DNA of 64,000 bases from Anaerolineaceae bacterium. Lineage in GTDB: Bacteria > Chloroflexota > Anaerolineae > Anaerolineales > Anaerolineaceae. The stretch spans positions 186,001-250,000 of the forward strand of contig JAURZL010000011.1 of NCBI GenBank assembly GCA_030653365.1. Reading direction: 5' to 3'. Shown here piece after piece: positions 24,466 through 33,641 of this stretch. Both the position numbers and the translations under genes were made by a program. A model generated the notes under the pieces. It was not told where the DNA came from, ran no database searches, and worked only from the letters and a program-made list of their open reading frames with translations. Each line of letters opens with the position of its first letter. The first letter of the stretch is position 1.

Positions 24466-25704
24466 TTGGGCAGTAATCAAGTTACCGCAAAATCCCATAA
24501 TATTCGTTCCATTTTGAAAGCTTTGCTCTACCATCAACAAATTTCTCGGGTTGAGTTGGCTAAGTTTACGAGCCTGACGCCGGCAACAATCAGTAATCTG
24601 GTGAATGAATTATTATCGCAGGGATTGGTTCGGGAAAATGGAATTGAAATGGTGATTTCCCCACGTGTTGGTCGCCCGAGAATGACTGTCGAACTCATCC
24701 AGGATGCTCGTTTTGCGGTCGGGGTTCATATTGGAATTGGGGAGTATCAGATTGTTATTACAAATCTATTAGCAAATATTATCTTCTCCACAACACGGAA
24801 ATTTGAAGTATGTTCACCAGCTGAGATTATTATTCAAGAGATTGTAACCCAGATTGATAACTTGATTGTACAGTCTGGGATTACGAAAACTTTGATTGTA
24901 GGAATTGGGGTTGGAGCTTCTGGTCTGGTGAATGTTGAAACTGGTGTGAATATCAACGCACCTAATTTGTGTTGGAATCACATTCCCATTCGTGAATTGA
25001 TTCATCAAGGAACCGGATTACCGGTTATTGTGGACAATAACGTTCGATTGATGTGCCTGGCAGAAGCGATGTTTGGGGAAGGTAAAACCGCCAATGTGAT
25101 GGCTTTTGTATATGCCAGAGTGGGGGTCGGCGCTGGTTTATTTGTTAGTGGAAAATTGTTTCGTGGCATGGCTGCTGGGGCAGGAGAAATCGGGCATAGC
25201 ATTATGATCCCGGATGGTGGAGAAAAATGCAGTTGTGGTAATTATGGTTGTCTGGAAACATTGGTATCACAGAAAGCAATCATAAGATCCGCAAAGCACT
25301 TGGCAGAAGCAAACCCAGCTGGTATCCTGGCACAAAAATTTGATGATTGTCAAACTAGTGAAATGGATTGTGTGTTTTCAGCTGCTAAGGATGGAGATGA
25401 AGAAGTCTTACAAATGTTTGCAGAAAAAGCAAGATATTTTGGCATTGCACTAGCAAATTTAATCAATATTCTAAATCCCAATTTGATTGTGTTAGGCGGG
25501 ATACTGGGTCAGGGGGAAGAATACTTTTTGCCGGAGATCAAGAAGGTTGTAAAGGATTATTCTTTCAGTCACCTAGGAGACCAGGTTAAGATCTGTGTAT
25601 CAGGATTTGGGCAGAAAACCGGCGTTATCGGTGCTTCTGCGTTAGCCTTAAGTACATACTTTTATAACCTCAGTGAAATTCCAGAACAGGAGAAGAGTTT
25701 TTGA
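24466..25704 (+). CDS. ROK family transcriptional regulator
   Basis: A 412-residue repressor of the NagC/XylR type. Residues ~8-70 are a winged helix (ISRVELAKFTSLTPATISNLVNELLSQGLV); the ROK sugar-sensing domain follows with VGVHIG, IGVGASGLVNVETGV, PVIVDNNVRLMCLAEAMFGEG, GAGEIGHS and the zinc motif CSCGNYGCLET. The start is TTG, preceded by CTGGAG. It leads the operon for the isomerase, transketolase and GH31 genes and overlaps the isomerase gene by TTGA, so it is probably an autoregulated local repressor responding to the pathway sugar. It also could act on the divergent GH130 promoter across the 268-base gap. Confidence 0.92.
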   Translation: MGSNQVTAKSHNIRSILKALLYHQQISRVELAKFTSLTPATISNLVNELLSQGLVRENGIEMVISPRVGRPRMTVELIQDARFAVGVHIGIGEYQIVITNLLANIIFSTTRKFEVCSPAEIIIQEIVTQIDNLIVQSGITKTLIVGIGVGASGLVNVETGVNINAPNLCWNHIPIRELIHQGTGLPVIVDNNVRLMCLAEAMFGEGKTANVMAFVYARVGVGAGLFVSGKLFRGMAAGAGEIGHSIMIPDGGEKCSCGNYGCLETLVSQKAIIRSAKHLAEANPAGILAQKFDDCQTSEMDCVFSAAKDGDEEVLQMFAEKARYFGIALANLINILNPNLIVLGGILGQGEEYFLPEIKKVVKDYSFSHLGDQVKICVSGFGQKTGVIGASALALSTYFYNLSEIPEQEKSF

Positions 25705-27032
25705 GAACTATTGCATTAATTCCCATAGCAAGAACAACTTTTGATGTTCCATATGCATCAGAAATATTCCAGAGAACACAAACTGCTTTATTACAGGCTG
25801 GATTTGATCTCTCTGGTCCTTCAGAACTGGTGACAGATTCCTCAAAAGTAAATGAAATTATTCATCAAATGAACGCAGCCCATTACGATTTGATCATTTT
25901 GTTATATTGCTCATTCGCTGATAGTGATTTAGCAAAACAAATCGTCAATGACACTGCTGGCCCGGTTTTACTATGGGCAGTTCCGGAAGTTCCGGGTGGA
26001 GGAAGGCTGCGATTAAATTCTCTGTGTGGCATTAATCTTACAGGACACTCTTTGCACCGTGCAGGACACACCTATGATTATTTGTACGGTGTGCCAGAGG
26101 ATTTAGCAGCCATTGAAAAAATTAAGGTTTTAGCAAATGCAGGTTATACCATCAGAACTTTGAAAGAAACAAAAATTGGCAAATTTGGACACCATCCAAA
26201 TGGCTTTGACAGTTGTATCCCAAATCAAACAGGATTGGAAAATGTTTTTGGTTTGGAGGTAGTTCAAATAGAATTGGACAATTTGTTTAACCGTGTCAGG
26301 AAAATATCTGACGATTCAATCGATCATTTACGGGAGGATCTGCATAAAAGATTGGATGGCCTGGGTGATCTTGATCAGGCATCCTTAAATGACACGTTAA
26401 AAACTTATCAGGTCATGCAGGAATTCTCACAGGAAGAGAATTTGAAAGGTTTGGCTGTACGGTGTTGGCCAGAATTTTTTACTGAGTTAGGATGTGCAGC
26501 CTGCGGTGCTATGTCACTGATGTCCGATCAACGCATACCATGTAGTTGTGAGGCTGATTTGAATGGAACCGTTACCCAACTGATCTTACAAACACTGAGT
26601 GGTGAACCTGCATTTGGAACAGATCTGGTTCACATGAATTTAGATGAAGATACAGCTGTATTCTGGCATTGTGGTTTGGCCCCATTGTCCATGGCAGATC
26701 CCAAAGTGAAACCTCGTGGGATTGTTCATACCAACCGGAAATTACCATTATTAATGGAATTTTCACTAAAGCCTGGAGAAATCACGCTTGCCCGATTAAG
26801 TGAAGCCTCCCTCGATTTTCAATTGGTGATTGGAAAAGCAAACATGTTAGAGTCCGAAAGACAATTCTCAGGCACTTCGGGATTGGTGCGATTTGAAAAT
26901 TCTTCCAGAAAGGTTTTGGACACCATCATGACCAATGGATTAGAGCACCATCTTTCCCTTACTTATGGAAATTTTACAGCTGAATTGGAAACGATTGCAC
27001 GTTATCTTAGGATACCTACACTTGAATTATAA
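25701..27032 (+). CDS. L-fucose/L-arabinose isomerase-like protein (candidate sulfoquinovose isomerase)
   Basis: A 443-residue protein of the FucI/AraA-related isomerase family (COG2407 type), which interconverts aldoses and ketoses with a bound metal. Typical blocks are LLYCSFADSDLAKQI, LLWAVPEVPGGGRLRLNSLCGINL, VRCWPEFFTELGCAACGAMSLMSD, PCSCEADLNGTVTQL and FWHCGLAPLS. It starts at TTG overlapping the ROK stop (TTGA) behind CAGGAG. In transaldolase- and transketolase-type sulfoglycolysis the first step, sulfoquinovose to 6-deoxy-6-sulfofructose, is carried out by an isomerase of this broad family. No sugar kinase follows, in line with an unphosphorylated product. An ordinary pentose or deoxyhexose substrate is the alternative. 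Confidence 0.8.
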   Translation: MRTIALIPIARTTFDVPYASEIFQRTQTALLQAGFDLSGPSELVTDSSKVNEIIHQMNAAHYDLIILLYCSFADSDLAKQIVNDTAGPVLLWAVPEVPGGGRLRLNSLCGINLTGHSLHRAGHTYDYLYGVPEDLAAIEKIKVLANAGYTIRTLKETKIGKFGHHPNGFDSCIPNQTGLENVFGLEVVQIELDNLFNRVRKISDDSIDHLREDLHKRLDGLGDLDQASLNDTLKTYQVMQEFSQEENLKGLAVRCWPEFFTELGCAACGAMSLMSDQRIPCSCEADLNGTVTQLILQTLSGEPAFGTDLVHMNLDEDTAVFWHCGLAPLSMADPKVKPRGIVHTNRKLPLLMEFSLKPGEITLARLSEASLDFQLVIGKANMLESERQFSGTSGLVRFENSSRKVLDTIMTNGLEHHLSLTYGNFTAELETIARYLRIPTLEL

Positions 27033-27052
27033 GAATTTGGAGGATTCATAGA

Positions 27053-27871
27053 ATGTTGGACGAAAAAACCCTTATAGAATTAACTGAGAAGGCAAAAGAA
27101 ATCAGAGCGCTAACCATTGATGCCATTGGTTATCTGGGTGTTGGGCACTTAGGCGGTTCTATGTCGGTCGTAGAAGTACTTACCATGTTATATTACCGAC
27201 ATATGGATGTTGATCCCACCAATCCACGCAAATTGGATCGGGATCAACTGGTCTTATCCAAAGGACATGCTGGTCCAACCCTTTATAGTGTGTTGGCTGA
27301 TAAGGGGTACTTTTCCAAGGATTGGTTACATACACTCAATCAGGGGGGCACCCGATTACCCAGTCACTGTGATCGAAATCTTACACCTGGAATTGATATG
27401 ACCACTGGTTCCCTGGGCCAGGGGTTATCAGCCGCGATCGGTATTGCACTCAGTCATCGATTGGATGGAATCTCCAGCAAAATCTTTGTCATTATTGGTG
27501 ATGGTGAATCAAATGAAGGTCAGGTCTGGGAAGCTGCACAAGCTGCTGCACAGTTCAAACTACATCATATTATCGCTTTCACCGACTACAACAAATTACA
27601 ACTTGATGGTTTCATGCATGAAATCATGAACATTGAAGATCTGACTGCTAAATGGGTAAGTTTTGGTTGGTTTGTTCAAAGAATCAATGGTCATGATCTG
27701 GCACAGATTGACTTGGCTATCGAAAGAGCAAAAAAAGAGCCTTTGAGACCATCGATGATTGTTATGGATACGATCAAAGGGAAAGGTGTCGATTTTGCTG
27801 AAAATCAGTCTACCAACCATAATATGAAATTGGATTATGAGACTGCTCTTGCAGTTATTGCAAAATTATAA
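27053..27871 (+). CDS. Transketolase N-terminal subunit
   Basis: A 272-residue thiamine-diphosphate-binding half of a split transketolase. The pyrophosphate/metal motif is GDGESNEGQVWEAA (~150-163), and the upstream GHLGGSMSVVEVL, LSKGHAGPTLYSVLADKGY, HCDRNLTPGIDMTTGSLGQGL blocks supply active-site His residues. It pairs with the C-terminal subunit gene 17 bases downstream. Split transketolases are common in anaerobes; here the pair sits in a sugar operon without kinase. In the sulfo-transketolase route such a pair removes two-carbon units from 6-deoxy-6-sulfofructose onto glyceraldehyde 3-phosphate. TTTGGAGGATTCATAGAATG supports the start. Confidence 0.93.
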   Translation: MLDEKTLIELTEKAKEIRALTIDAIGYLGVGHLGGSMSVVEVLTMLYYRHMDVDPTNPRKLDRDQLVLSKGHAGPTLYSVLADKGYFSKDWLHTLNQGGTRLPSHCDRNLTPGIDMTTGSLGQGLSAAIGIALSHRLDGISSKIFVIIGDGESNEGQVWEAAQAAAQFKLHHIIAFTDYNKLQLDGFMHEIMNIEDLTAKWVSFGWFVQRINGHDLAQIDLAIERAKKEPLRPSMIVMDTIKGKGVDFAENQSTNHNMKLDYETALAVIAKL

Positions 27872-27888
27872 ACATGCAAGGAGAAAAA

Positions 27889-28848
27889 ATGAGTGATCAA
27901 TTAGAAATGCGTGCTGTATATACAGAAACTCTTTTGAAGTTAGGACAGATGGATGAACGGATTGTTCTGTTAGAAGCAGATCTCATGCGAGCGACTGGCT
28001 CTAAAAACTTCAAAGATGAATTTCCCCATCGAACATTTAATGTAGGTGTTGCAGAAGCGAATATGGTCAGTATTTCTGCTGGGCTTTCTTCCGCCGGGAA
28101 AATACCTTTCGCCAATACATTTGCATGTTTCGCGGCCCGGAGAACCTATGACCAATTTTTTATTTCAGCCAATTATGCCAGACTTAATGTCAAGCTGGTT
28201 GGTAGTGACCCAGGAGTCACAGCTGCGTTAAATGGTGGTACCCATATGGCTTTTGAAGATATGGGAATTATGAGAACAATCCCTAAATTAGTCGTTTTTG
28301 AACCCAGTGATCCCATCTCATTAAAAAAACTTTTGCATGCTTGTGTTGAGCATTATGGATGTACCTACATGCGTTTACACCGTGGTTTTGCTGATGTTTT
28401 ATATGATGAAACAGATGATTTTGAATTGGGAAAAGGGAAAATATTACGGCAGGGTCAGGATGTAGCGCTGATTGCTACAGGCGTTGTTATGGTAAGTGAA
28501 GCCTTGAAAGCTGCTGAAATACTTGCTGATAAAGGTATTTCTGCTACTGTTGTTGATATGCATACCATTAAACCAATTGATCGAAACCTGGTCATTCATC
28601 TTGCAGAGACCTGTAGTGCAATTGTTACCTGCGAAAATCATCAAATTGTTAATGGGCTTGGCTCAGCTGTTGCTGAAGTTCTTGGAGAGGAAATTCCAAC
28701 ACCAATGCTGCGTGTTGGGGTGAAAGATCTTTTTGGTGAGGTAGGTTCTCTTGATTATCTCAAAGAGAGGTTTGGATTGACAGCAACAGTAATTGTTGAG
28801 CATGCTGAACAAGTCCTGGAAAAGAAAAAATCCGAATTAAAAATCTAA
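27889..28848 (+). CDS. Transketolase C-terminal subunit
   Basis: A 319-residue pyrimidine-binding half and C-terminal domain of the split transketolase. The catalytic Glu lies in FNVGVAEANMVSISAGL (about residue 54), the substrate-site His in GGTHMAFEDMGIMR, and an Arg in CTYMRLHRG that in phosphate-using enzymes helps bind the donor phosphate. The upstream ATG at 27874 (MQGEK) overlaps the ribosome-binding site; AAGGAGAAAAAATG makes 27889 the start. Its TAA overlaps an ATG at 28848 (TAATG) of the following isomerase gene. It forms the enzyme with the preceding gene product. Confidence 0.92.
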   Translation: MSDQLEMRAVYTETLLKLGQMDERIVLLEADLMRATGSKNFKDEFPHRTFNVGVAEANMVSISAGLSSAGKIPFANTFACFAARRTYDQFFISANYARLNVKLVGSDPGVTAALNGGTHMAFEDMGIMRTIPKLVVFEPSDPISLKKLLHACVEHYGCTYMRLHRGFADVLYDETDDFELGKGKILRQGQDVALIATGVVMVSEALKAAEILADKGISATVVDMHTIKPIDRNLVIHLAETCSAIVTCENHQIVNGLGSAVAEVLGEEIPTPMLRVGVKDLFGEVGSLDYLKERFGLTATVIVEHAEQVLEKKKSELKI

Positions 28849-28859
28849 TGGGAGAAATT

Positions 28860-29345
28860 ATGACCGAAAAAATAAGTATAGCCATTGCATCTGACCTTTC
28901 TGGTTTTCCTTTAAAACAGGCGATCGTTGATCACCTGATGCAAAGAGGAGATATTGAACTGCTTGATTTTGGGATTGATTCCGTTGACCAACCCAAACCA
29001 TATTTTGAGCAGGCTCCGAAAGTTTCTGAGGCAGTTCAAACTCAGCGTGTAGAAAAAGGGATATTGATCTGTGGAACAGGCCAGGGTATGGCAATTGTGG
29101 CCAATAAACATAAAGGAGTGTACGCCTGTGTGGTCGATGATATCTTTTCTGGAGAGAGAGCGAAAATTGTAAATAATGCCAATGTCATCACGATGGGTGG
29201 TTGGATAACGGCTCCTTTTCTCGGTACCCAAATTGTGGATGCCTGGTTAGGCATGGAATTCACACAAAAAATGGAATTCAAACGAGATTTTCTTGAAAAT
29301 GCATTTCGCCAGGTAAAGGTTCTCGAAGAAAAAAAATTCAAATAA
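28860..29345 (+). CDS. RpiB/LacAB-family isomerase lacking usual phosphate-contacting histidines
   Basis: A 161-residue RpiB/LacA/LacB fold protein. The catalytic Cys is C71 in GILICGTGQGM and the ring-opening/anion-hole residues of the CGTG loop are intact, so aldose-ketose isomerisation is expected. Two positions differ from E. coli RpiB as I remember it: the N-terminal DH is here DL (D12-L13), and the His before NDTNV is Val104 (IVNNANV). These His help bind or open a phosphosugar, so the substrate may carry a different anion. In sulfo-transketolase pathways an isomerase of this family converts 4-deoxy-4-sulfoerythrose to the ketose. GGGAG before 28860 favours this start over the overlapping ATG at 28848. 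Confidence 0.82.
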   Translation: MTEKISIAIASDLSGFPLKQAIVDHLMQRGDIELLDFGIDSVDQPKPYFEQAPKVSEAVQTQRVEKGILICGTGQGMAIVANKHKGVYACVVDDIFSGERAKIVNNANVITMGGWITAPFLGTQIVDAWLGMEFTQKMEFKRDFLENAFRQVKVLEEKKFK

Positions 29346-29422
29346 CTCGAACTGGAAATTTTTCTTCATCTTAACAAACCGAAATGGATTAGCCAACAAT
29401 TTACTTGAATTAGGAGTGAGAA

Positions 29423-31624
29423 ATGAAGGGTGAATATTTTAATCAAGAACCGATTCATGCACAAATTAGGTTTCAAAGAATTACATCTGTAAAGCCCAAC
29501 TATCCAATCCCTGGTGGTATGCGTTTCTACAGTGAACGTGGACCAATGGATGTTTATTTTTATGCTCCTGGTGTTATTCGGTTTAATTTTCAGGTAAAAG
29601 AAGTTTTCGATTATGGATTGTTGGTTGGTTGTAAGAATGATGTGGACAGTGAGCTGATCCATTCGAATTCATCTCTGATTATTCGATCAGGAGATGTAAC
29701 TGCCGAAATATTTTATTCGCCGTTCTCGATAAAAATTAAAAACGGAGATAAAAATCTTATTGAAAGTATTACTGATTTCGGAATGGAAGGAAAATCTCGC
29801 TTCCATCCCTTCTCTTACACTGAGGATAATTCCTGGCAGATATCTTTGGCCTTGAAAAGTGGTGAAGCAGTTTTTGGACTTGGGGAAAAATTTGGAAAAC
29901 TCAATCATCGTGGTGAATTGATAACCAGTTGGAATTATGATTCATTAGGGATAAATTCAGAGCGATGTTATAAAAATAATCCATTTGCCTGGTCTCCAGA
30001 AGGTTGGGGGCTATTGGTTCACACGCCTGGAAAAGTAATGCATGCTGTTGGTTACGCACCCTGGTCACACCGAAGTTACATTCTTCGAGTGGAAGATGCA
30101 AATCTGGATTTCTTCTTTTTTGTTGGCGATTCCCCAAAAGAGATTCTTAATAAATATACCGATCTTACCGGCAAGTCACCAGAATTACCTTTGTGGAGTT
30201 ATGGCCTTTGGATGGCAAGAGCCTATTACCAGACGGCGGATGAGCTACTGAATGTAGTACGAAAAATGCGTGAAAAACAAATCCCATTAGATGTAATTTT
30301 ATTAGATGGAAGAGCGTGGCACAAACTGGAAACTCGCTTTGATTTTTCCTGGGATCCAGATCGATATCCCGATCCAAAGGCTTTTATGAAACAACTGGCT
30401 GACCTTGAAGTTCGTTTATGTTTATGGGAATACCCTTACATATCAACATATAATCCATTATTCAGTGAATTGGCCAGTCTAGGATATTTATTAAAGAATA
30501 AAAATGGTTCACCTTATATCCATTATTGGACACCACCGCCTTATGAAACTTTGTTACCTCAATTGTCCCCTAGTGGGATTATCGATTTTACCAACCCCAA
30601 GGCATATGAATGGTATCGCGATCAACATAAAGACCTTTTTGAATTAGGTGTTGCATTAATGAAAACGGATTTTGGGGAGTCTGTCCCGGATGAGGTTGTT
30701 GCTCATAATGGTGATAGTGGAGAACGCCTCCATAATGTTTACACATTACTTTATAACCAATGTGTCTATGAAGCCACCAGGCTTTATGGTCATGGAAAGC
30801 CTATGGTTTGGGGGCGATCAGCTTGGACAGGTAGCCAACGCTATCCAATGGGCTGGGGCGGCGATCCCCAATCCGATTGGGAAGGTCTTGCAGCCAGTAT
30901 TCGCGGAGTTCAATCCTGGGGAATGAGTGGCGGCGCTTACTCTGCACATGATATTGGTGGCTGGTATGGAACACTCACGGATCCTGAATTGTTTGTGCGA
31001 TGGGCACAGGCAGGCGTTATGTGTTCCCATACTCGTTTTCATGGCGTTGGTGAACGTGAACCCTGGATATTTGGTCCAGAAGTAGAAGCAATCATCACTC
31101 AATGGATACGTTTTCGCTATCGTCTCATTCCTTATGTGCGCTGGTGTGAGAGAGAAGCTATTCAAAATGGTATTCCTGTCATGCGTTCTATGGTGTTGGC
31201 TTTTCCTGAGGATAAAGCAGCATGGGGATTTGAAGAACAATATATGCTTGGCAATTCCTTGCTGGTTGCGCCTATCATCCAACCAGCTGGCAATGTGGAT
31301 GTATATCTTCCGAAAGGCGATTGGTTTCATGTATGGAGTGGAGTCTGTTACAAAGGTGGGCAGGTTGTTTCTTTTAAGGATGTTTCAATCAATGAAATTC
31401 CTGTGTTTGGCAGGGTAGGAACTTGTTTGCCTTTGGGACCTGTTGTACAACACACCGGTCAATTAAAGGAAATTGAAGACATAGAAGAACTGTGGGTTTT
31501 TGGCGAACCTCAACCGGAATTGTGCCGTAATTTTGCTGATCTTAAATGGGAAACCGTAGATGGAAAAATCAAATTTATTCCTTCGCAAGGGGTAAAAGTC
31601 AAGCTATTTGAATCAGAAAAATAA
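29423..31624 (+). CDS. GH31 alpha-glycosidase, YicI (alpha-xylosidase) type
   Basis: A 733-residue family GH31 retaining enzyme. The nucleophile is D416 in LMKTDFGES and the acid/base D481 in WGGDPQSDWEG, the same spacing and surroundings as the alpha-xylosidase YicI; the substrate-pocket segment LDGRAWHKLETRFDFSWDP also follows YicI. It lacks the ADFGEYLP-type context of YihQ sulfoquinovosidases. An N-terminal beta-sandwich precedes the barrel and a C-terminal beta domain closes it. No signal peptide, so it acts on imported glycosides, presumably releasing the sugar handled by the upstream enzymes. Alpha-xylosidase is the most probable activity, but the neighbourhood leaves room for a sulfo- or deoxy-sugar glycoside. 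Confidence 0.85.
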   Translation: MKGEYFNQEPIHAQIRFQRITSVKPNYPIPGGMRFYSERGPMDVYFYAPGVIRFNFQVKEVFDYGLLVGCKNDVDSELIHSNSSLIIRSGDVTAEIFYSPFSIKIKNGDKNLIESITDFGMEGKSRFHPFSYTEDNSWQISLALKSGEAVFGLGEKFGKLNHRGELITSWNYDSLGINSERCYKNNPFAWSPEGWGLLVHTPGKVMHAVGYAPWSHRSYILRVEDANLDFFFFVGDSPKEILNKYTDLTGKSPELPLWSYGLWMARAYYQTADELLNVVRKMREKQIPLDVILLDGRAWHKLETRFDFSWDPDRYPDPKAFMKQLADLEVRLCLWEYPYISTYNPLFSELASLGYLLKNKNGSPYIHYWTPPPYETLLPQLSPSGIIDFTNPKAYEWYRDQHKDLFELGVALMKTDFGESVPDEVVAHNGDSGERLHNVYTLLYNQCVYEATRLYGHGKPMVWGRSAWTGSQRYPMGWGGDPQSDWEGLAASIRGVQSWGMSGGAYSAHDIGGWYGTLTDPELFVRWAQAGVMCSHTRFHGVGEREPWIFGPEVEAIITQWIRFRYRLIPYVRWCEREAIQNGIPVMRSMVLAFPEDKAAWGFEEQYMLGNSLLVAPIIQPAGNVDVYLPKGDWFHVWSGVCYKGGQVVSFKDVSINEIPVFGRVGTCLPLGPVVQHTGQLKEIEDIEELWVFGEPQPELCRNFADLKWETVDGKIKFIPSQGVKVKLFESEK

Positions 31625-31739
31625 GGATGAGGTGATTTACTTCAATCAGTAAGGTGAATTTTTGGTAAGAAACAGAATTAAATTGGAGCAAGACGTTCTT
31701 AAAAAAGAAAAATGATTTGAGTGGACGGAAAGGAAGATA

Positions 31740-33584
31740 ATGGTAATTTCAGGCAAATATCTGCGTGTTAATCTCTCAAAGAGAGAAGTGAAAACAGAGT
31801 ATATTCGTGAAGAAGATGCACGTCGTTATTTTCTTGGCAGTGGTTATGCAGCTATGCTTTATGCCAAAGAAATAGATCCAACGGTTGGAGCATTGGACGA
31901 GGAAAATTCGCTGTATATTTTTAATGGATTAACAACCGGATCGATTTTCTCAACTGCATGTCGGATTAGTTTTTGTGGTAGGAGCCCGCTAACCGGAATT
32001 TGGAATGAATCCAATCTGGGTGGTCATTTTGGCGCAGAATTGAGAAAAGCAGGTGTAGATGGACTGGTTATCAACGGAAAAGCAGATCAACCTGTTTATC
32101 TTTTTGTACATGATGGAGAAGTGGAAATTCGTTCTGCCAAACACCTATGGGGGCTGGACACTTTCGACACGTATGATCAATTGATCAATGAAACACATCA
32201 AAAAGCGAGAGCAGCTGTGATTGGACCAGCTGGTGAGAATTTGGTCGCGTTTGCAGCAGTGCTTCAAGGTGGTCGCACGCATAGTCGCGCTGCGGGCAGA
32301 GGTGGCATGGGTGCGGTTTTGGGTAGTAAACTGGTTAAAGGTATTGTTGCTTATGGCAAGGAAAAGGTAGAACCAGCGGATCCAAAACTATTCCATGTTT
32401 TAGTAAAACAACAAAATCCTGTTATTCAAAGTAAAACAGTTGGTTTATCAAAATTTGGCACAGCAGGTGGCGTTCCAGCTGCAGAAGCAATTGGTGATTT
32501 ACCGATTCATAATTATCTGGTTGGAAATTGGCCAGAAGGTGCGGATAAAATAAGTGGTCAAAGTCTGGCAGAACAACATACGGTAAAACAAACATTTTGT
32601 TTTGCCTGCCCAATTGGTTGTGGTAAAAGAGTCGATGCGGTATTGAAGGATGGTACTACGATTCAAGGAGAAGGTCCTGAGTATGAAACGTTAGCAGGGC
32701 TGGGCGCGATGCTGGAGATTGACGATCTGGACACGATGTTAAAAGCAAATGACTTTTGCAATCGGATGGGCATCGACACAATCAGTGCTTCAGCAACCGC
32801 TGCTTTTGCTTTTGAAGCTTATGAAAATGGCCTGATTCAAAAAGAAGATTGTGAACAGCAATCTTTAGAATGGGGTAACCCGGATTCGTTGATGGTTTGT
32901 TTAAGATTGATGGTTGAGCGTCGTGGGGTTGGAGAGATCCTTTCATCAGGATCAAGGGCTGCAGCCGATCATTTTCAAAATCAATCTGAGGAGTATGCAA
33001 TTCATGTAAAAGGTCTGGAATTGGCTTATCATGATCCACGAGCTACGTTTTCCATGGCAGCTAATTATGCAACTGCCAACCGCGGTGGTTGTCACCTGGA
33101 AGGTATGTCTCAATGGAGTATATTTGGATTAGATGCTTCCTCTTGGTCACCTAAGAAAGTCGATCGCTTCTCCAGTGAAGACGCTGCTCAAGAAGCAGTG
33201 GCCTTCCAAAATTATTTTTCCACCTACAACCCACTGGGTATTTGCAAATTTATAGGAAAGTCCAGCCCGAGCCCACAATTACTGAGCGATTTAATCAACG
33301 CAGCCACAGGCTGGGATATTACGGATGAAGAATTATTGGAAACTGGTGAACGAATTTTTAACTTGAAACGGATCATCAACAATCACCTGGGAATTTCCCG
33401 CAAAGACGACGATCTCCCTCTGCGACTTAAAACTTTTGCTCGTCCATCTGGTGGGTCAAAAGGTAAATTGCCCAATATGGATATTATCCTGAGGGATTAT
33501 TACACTTTGAGAGGGTGGACTGAACAGGGTCAGCCCAATCAGGAGACAATAACACGCTTAGAACTTACCTCATTTGTAAAGTGA
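31740..33584 (+). CDS. Aldehyde:ferredoxin oxidoreductase (tungstopterin AOR family)
   Basis: A 614-residue AOR-family enzyme oxidising an aldehyde to the acid while reducing ferredoxin. The [4Fe-4S] ligands are C287-x2-C290-x3-C294 (CFACPIGC) and C502 (GICKF), nearly the positions of the Pyrococcus enzyme; the tungstopterin motifs RISFCGRSPLTGIWNESNLGGHFGAELRKAG and SRAAGRGGMGAVLGSK are intact. It needs W or Mo and is oxygen-sensitive, so anaerobic metabolism is implied. It follows the GH31 gene by 115 bases in the same direction. In the sulfoglycolysis reading it would oxidise sulfoacetaldehyde, capturing low-potential electrons; this substrate is inference. Confidence 0.93.
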   Translation: MVISGKYLRVNLSKREVKTEYIREEDARRYFLGSGYAAMLYAKEIDPTVGALDEENSLYIFNGLTTGSIFSTACRISFCGRSPLTGIWNESNLGGHFGAELRKAGVDGLVINGKADQPVYLFVHDGEVEIRSAKHLWGLDTFDTYDQLINETHQKARAAVIGPAGENLVAFAAVLQGGRTHSRAAGRGGMGAVLGSKLVKGIVAYGKEKVEPADPKLFHVLVKQQNPVIQSKTVGLSKFGTAGGVPAAEAIGDLPIHNYLVGNWPEGADKISGQSLAEQHTVKQTFCFACPIGCGKRVDAVLKDGTTIQGEGPEYETLAGLGAMLEIDDLDTMLKANDFCNRMGIDTISASATAAFAFEAYENGLIQKEDCEQQSLEWGNPDSLMVCLRLMVERRGVGEILSSGSRAAADHFQNQSEEYAIHVKGLELAYHDPRATFSMAANYATANRGGCHLEGMSQWSIFGLDASSWSPKKVDRFSSEDAAQEAVAFQNYFSTYNPLGICKFIGKSSPSPQLLSDLINAATGWDITDEELLETGERIFNLKRIINNHLGISRKDDDLPLRLKTFARPSGGSKGKLPNMDIILRDYYTLRGWTEQGQPNQETITRLELTSFVK

Positions 33585-33641
33585 ATTGGTCAAAAATTTC
33601 TTGTGATAAAACTTTCTACGTAATTGTTTTCAAAGGAAAAA

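Noticed and set aside
27053-29345. Apiose pathway (apulose-phosphate transketolase) as the operon's role
   Set aside because: That route needs a sugar kinase of the FGGY type and an apiose isomerase of a different fold; neither is present here. Kept only as a remote alternative.
30818-31330. 170-codon minus-strand frame inside the GH31 gene
   Set aside because: Overlaps the catalytic region of a recognised glycosidase on the other strand; no domain features.
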